From positions 7,961,408 to 8,025,407 of the forward strand of contig CM075192.1 in NCBI GenBank assembly GCA_037577475.1: 64,000 nucleotides of DNA, given 5' to 3'. A program made the position numbers and the translations under genes. The notes beneath the pieces were generated by a model, which was not told the DNA's origin, did no database searches, and worked only from the letters and a program-made list of their open reading frames with translations. Of this stretch, positions 61,892 through 64,000 are shown in pieces (position 1 is the first letter of the stretch; every line of letters begins with the position of its first letter). The stretch is from Chaunax sp. Z400 (lineage: Eukaryota; Chordata; Actinopteri; Lophiiformes; Chaunacidae).

Positions 61892-62582
61892 GCAAGGTGG
61901 TGTAGTGGTTAGCACTGTTGCCTCAAAGCAAGATGGTTCTGGTTCCTTCCTGTATGTCTGCAGCGGTTTTTTTCCAACATGCAATATTGGTGACTCTAAA
62001 TTATCCACAGGTGTGAATGGTTGTTTTTCTCTCTATGTGTTGGCCCTGTGGTGAACTGGCAACTTGTCCAGAGCATATCCACCGGAGTTTGCATGTTTTC
62101 CCCCGTGTCTGCTTGGTTTCCCTCTAAGATAATAGAGGATAAAGGATAATCTACACATTATTGTCCCTGTGGGGCATTTATTTCTCTCTATTTGACCCAT
62201 CCCTGAGGAGCAGTGGGCAGCCCTTACAGCACCGGGGGAGCAAATTGGGATTCAGTATCTTTCTGAAGGGTACTTCGACATGTGGACTGCAGGGGACAGA
62301 GATACAACCACCAACCGTAAGTTGACGACTGCTTTACTGCCCTGAGCCACAGACGCCATCCGGGTTTCTCCCACAGTCCAAAAACAATATCATTAATAAT
62401 GGAGCTGAATTGGTGACTAACAAATTGCCCATAGGTGTGAATGTGAGTGTGAATGGTTGTTTGCTTTTATATGTAGCCCTGTGATGAACTCTTGCCCAAT
62501 GCCAGCTGGGATTGGTTCCAGCCCTCTACAACCCTGCACAGGATAAGCGGTGACAGAAAAAGGATGGATAGATGGATGGATC
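61892..62582 (+). repeat. SINE-like repeat copies interrupted by a second repeat (nested)
   Basis: 61892-62085 matches the 5' and middle parts of the 56368-56706 repeat (GGTGGTGTAGTGGTTAGCAC, GGTGACTCTAAATTATCC). From 62086 a second, partial copy starts (GGAGTTTGCATGTTTTCCCC) and breaks off near 62130. It resumes at about 62361 (GGGTTTCTCCCACAGTCC) and runs to GGATAAGCGGTGACAG and ATGG repeats at 62582. The block between is a different repeat. Confidence 0.75.
62130..62360 (+). repeat. Second dispersed repeat inserted in the SINE-like copy
   Basis: Contains CCTGAGGAGCAGTGGGCAGC, CACCGGGGGAGCAAATTGGG, GGGTACTTCGACATGTGGAC and CTGCCCTGAGCCACAGACGC. I recall this order from another common fish repeat. 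It splits the host copy between its 'TGGTTTCCCTC' and 'GGGTTTCTCCC' parts. Confidence 0.7.
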
Positions 62583-64000
62583 TAAATCAAAACGCTTCAT
62601 TTTTAACGATGTCTGTCCGGCAGACACAGACTTTCTCGTCCAGCTTCCAGACTGCAGAGAGGAAGCACAGGGGACATGTTTGATTTCATCCTGGGCTGAA
62701 GTTGATTCTCATCTAGGGGATAATCCCATTCCCTTTTCCAGCAGCTGAGGAAACAACAGATGAAACTCTTCTGGGGAAGTTGCATCATTAATTAACTAAC
62801 ACACTGTTGCCTGTGCTGTACATTTACTACCAAACTAAGAACTTACTGCCAACCTTTTCCTCTGGTCTGCTTGTGTTCATCGTCACTTTGTCGTTTGCTC
62901 TCCTCTCATTCTCTCATCCACACACACACACACACACACGATGCTCTAGTCATGCTCCAATCATATTCACTGTAAAGGTTGGAGTAGAATTCCAGCTGCC
63001 AAATAGTTGAGAGAATTCCATGTGTAATAGCATTGCATCAGCATCTCTGGAGAAAGCCTCAGTTTTGTATCTTATAGTCTGTGGCCACAAATGACAATAA
63101 CAGGTTTCTCACAGAGATCATGGTAAAATAGAGAAACCCAACCTGCTTCTGTGACCGAATCTCCAGTAAAGACAGTTTGAATCTGGATTGATGCAGCAGA
63201 ACATGCAGCTGTGTAAGGGTGACACACAGGTAACACACATACATACATACTACTAGGGTAGGTTAATGTGTTTCTTTGTACATCCTAAATTCCAAAAAGT
63301 TATGTTTAAAACTTATATATAGAAGAAACTGTAATTATAGCATTCAATAAAAAAAAAAACGAAGGCTGAAGTTGCAGGCCTACACTACATCATGGCCAGA
63401 GCCATGTTGGTGCTTGTTATACCAACAGTCATAACCCGACACGGTCAATTTTCTGTGAAGCAGTTTGAGTGAGTGGTTCTCGAGAAAGCTACCCACTGCA
63501 CTAGAACAAATAGCAAATATGTTCTGGTATTTCAACTGAGGGTCACACGGAAACCTGACACAATGTTGTTTTCAAAAGATGCGGAAGATCATCTCGATTC
63601 AAGCAAGTGTGTTTGGCCGCAAGATGCAAGAGTGCAAAACATGTCACTAATACTTTGGAGAGAAGTTGTTGTCAGAGAGTTCATTGTGGACCATAACAGA
63701 TGGTTTTACTTCAGGGGGGAAATCCTGTCGGGTTTATTTTTCTGTGACTTTTGCTTGTTCGAGAATATTCTCATGATGGGTAATGTCTATTACGCAGATA
63801 CACGCAAACTAGCAGGGTGTTCCAGTAAGATTATCATTAAAAAGAGATGATGCTGTCAGTATCGTGGAAAGACGTCCTGACTGAATGTGGCAAACACGGC
63901 CTCCATATGAGAGTGATTTATCTGCTTGTGTTTAAAGTCAACAATGCCAGAAAGTGAAAAGGCACTAAAAAGTAAATGAAGCATGTTTTCTTTTTCTAGC
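62583..64000. other. Intergenic sequence to the right edge
   Basis: A (CA)n run at 62918-62939. A 125-codon plus-strand frame at 63473-63850 begins with GTG rather than ATG and shows no family resemblance. Nothing else recognised. Confidence 0.4.

Noticed and set aside
63473..63850. 125-codon plus-strand frame near the right edge
   Set aside because: Starts with GTG, not ATG; no domain, no splice signals and no repeat identity that would support a gene.
1..64000. CRISPR arrays, operons, integrons or other prokaryotic systems
   Set aside because: Spliced genes and vertebrate repeats show eukaryotic DNA; the regular repeats present are microsatellites without spacers.

Overview
The window looks like nuclear DNA of a teleost fish, probably a percomorph. 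The genes are intron-rich with GT-AG splice sites and AATAAA signals, and the intergenic DNA carries fish-type repeats (L1, L2-like and R2/R4-like LINE relics, Tc1, hAT/MITE-like pieces, long GT, TA, CATA and GTTT arrays). All exon joins were read by eye from splice signals, reading phase and family resemblance; nothing was aligned by software.

Layout. 0.1-9.8 kb, minus strand: the first four coding exons of a BICD-family-like dynein adaptor, which runs off the left edge. 11.5-13.0 kb: a decayed R2/R4-like LINE. 14.2-19.0 kb, plus: a complete eight-exon FAM98-family gene. 20.0-22.3 kb, plus: chchd2. 23.5-30.3 kb, plus: phkg1, preceded by a GC-rich non-coding exon. 30.3-40.2 kb: a gap between phkg1 and psph holding a Tc1 relic, a minus-strand spliced transcript candidate with two H/ACA snoRNA copies, a 1.75-kb GTTT array inside an older repeat, and LINE relics. 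40.9-42.8 kb, plus: psph. 44.1-49.8 kb, minus: nipsnap2, convergent with psph. 49.9-64.0 kb: no host gene recognised, mostly nested repeats.

The genes do not form one pathway. They are a conserved linkage group: chchd2, phkg1, psph and nipsnap2 keep the order and relative orientation I recall from human 7p11.2. In human, SUMF2 and CCT6A lie between PHKG1 and PSPH; neither coding sequence is visible here. In that same gap, on the strand where CCT6A would lie, are two intronic H/ACA RNAs whose guide pocket matches 18S rRNA at human U1367. I recall that as the target of SNORA15, which is hosted by CCT6A. The snoRNAs therefore seem to have stayed in place, duplicated, inside a transcript without CCT6A coding sequence. 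This is the most interesting observation in the window.
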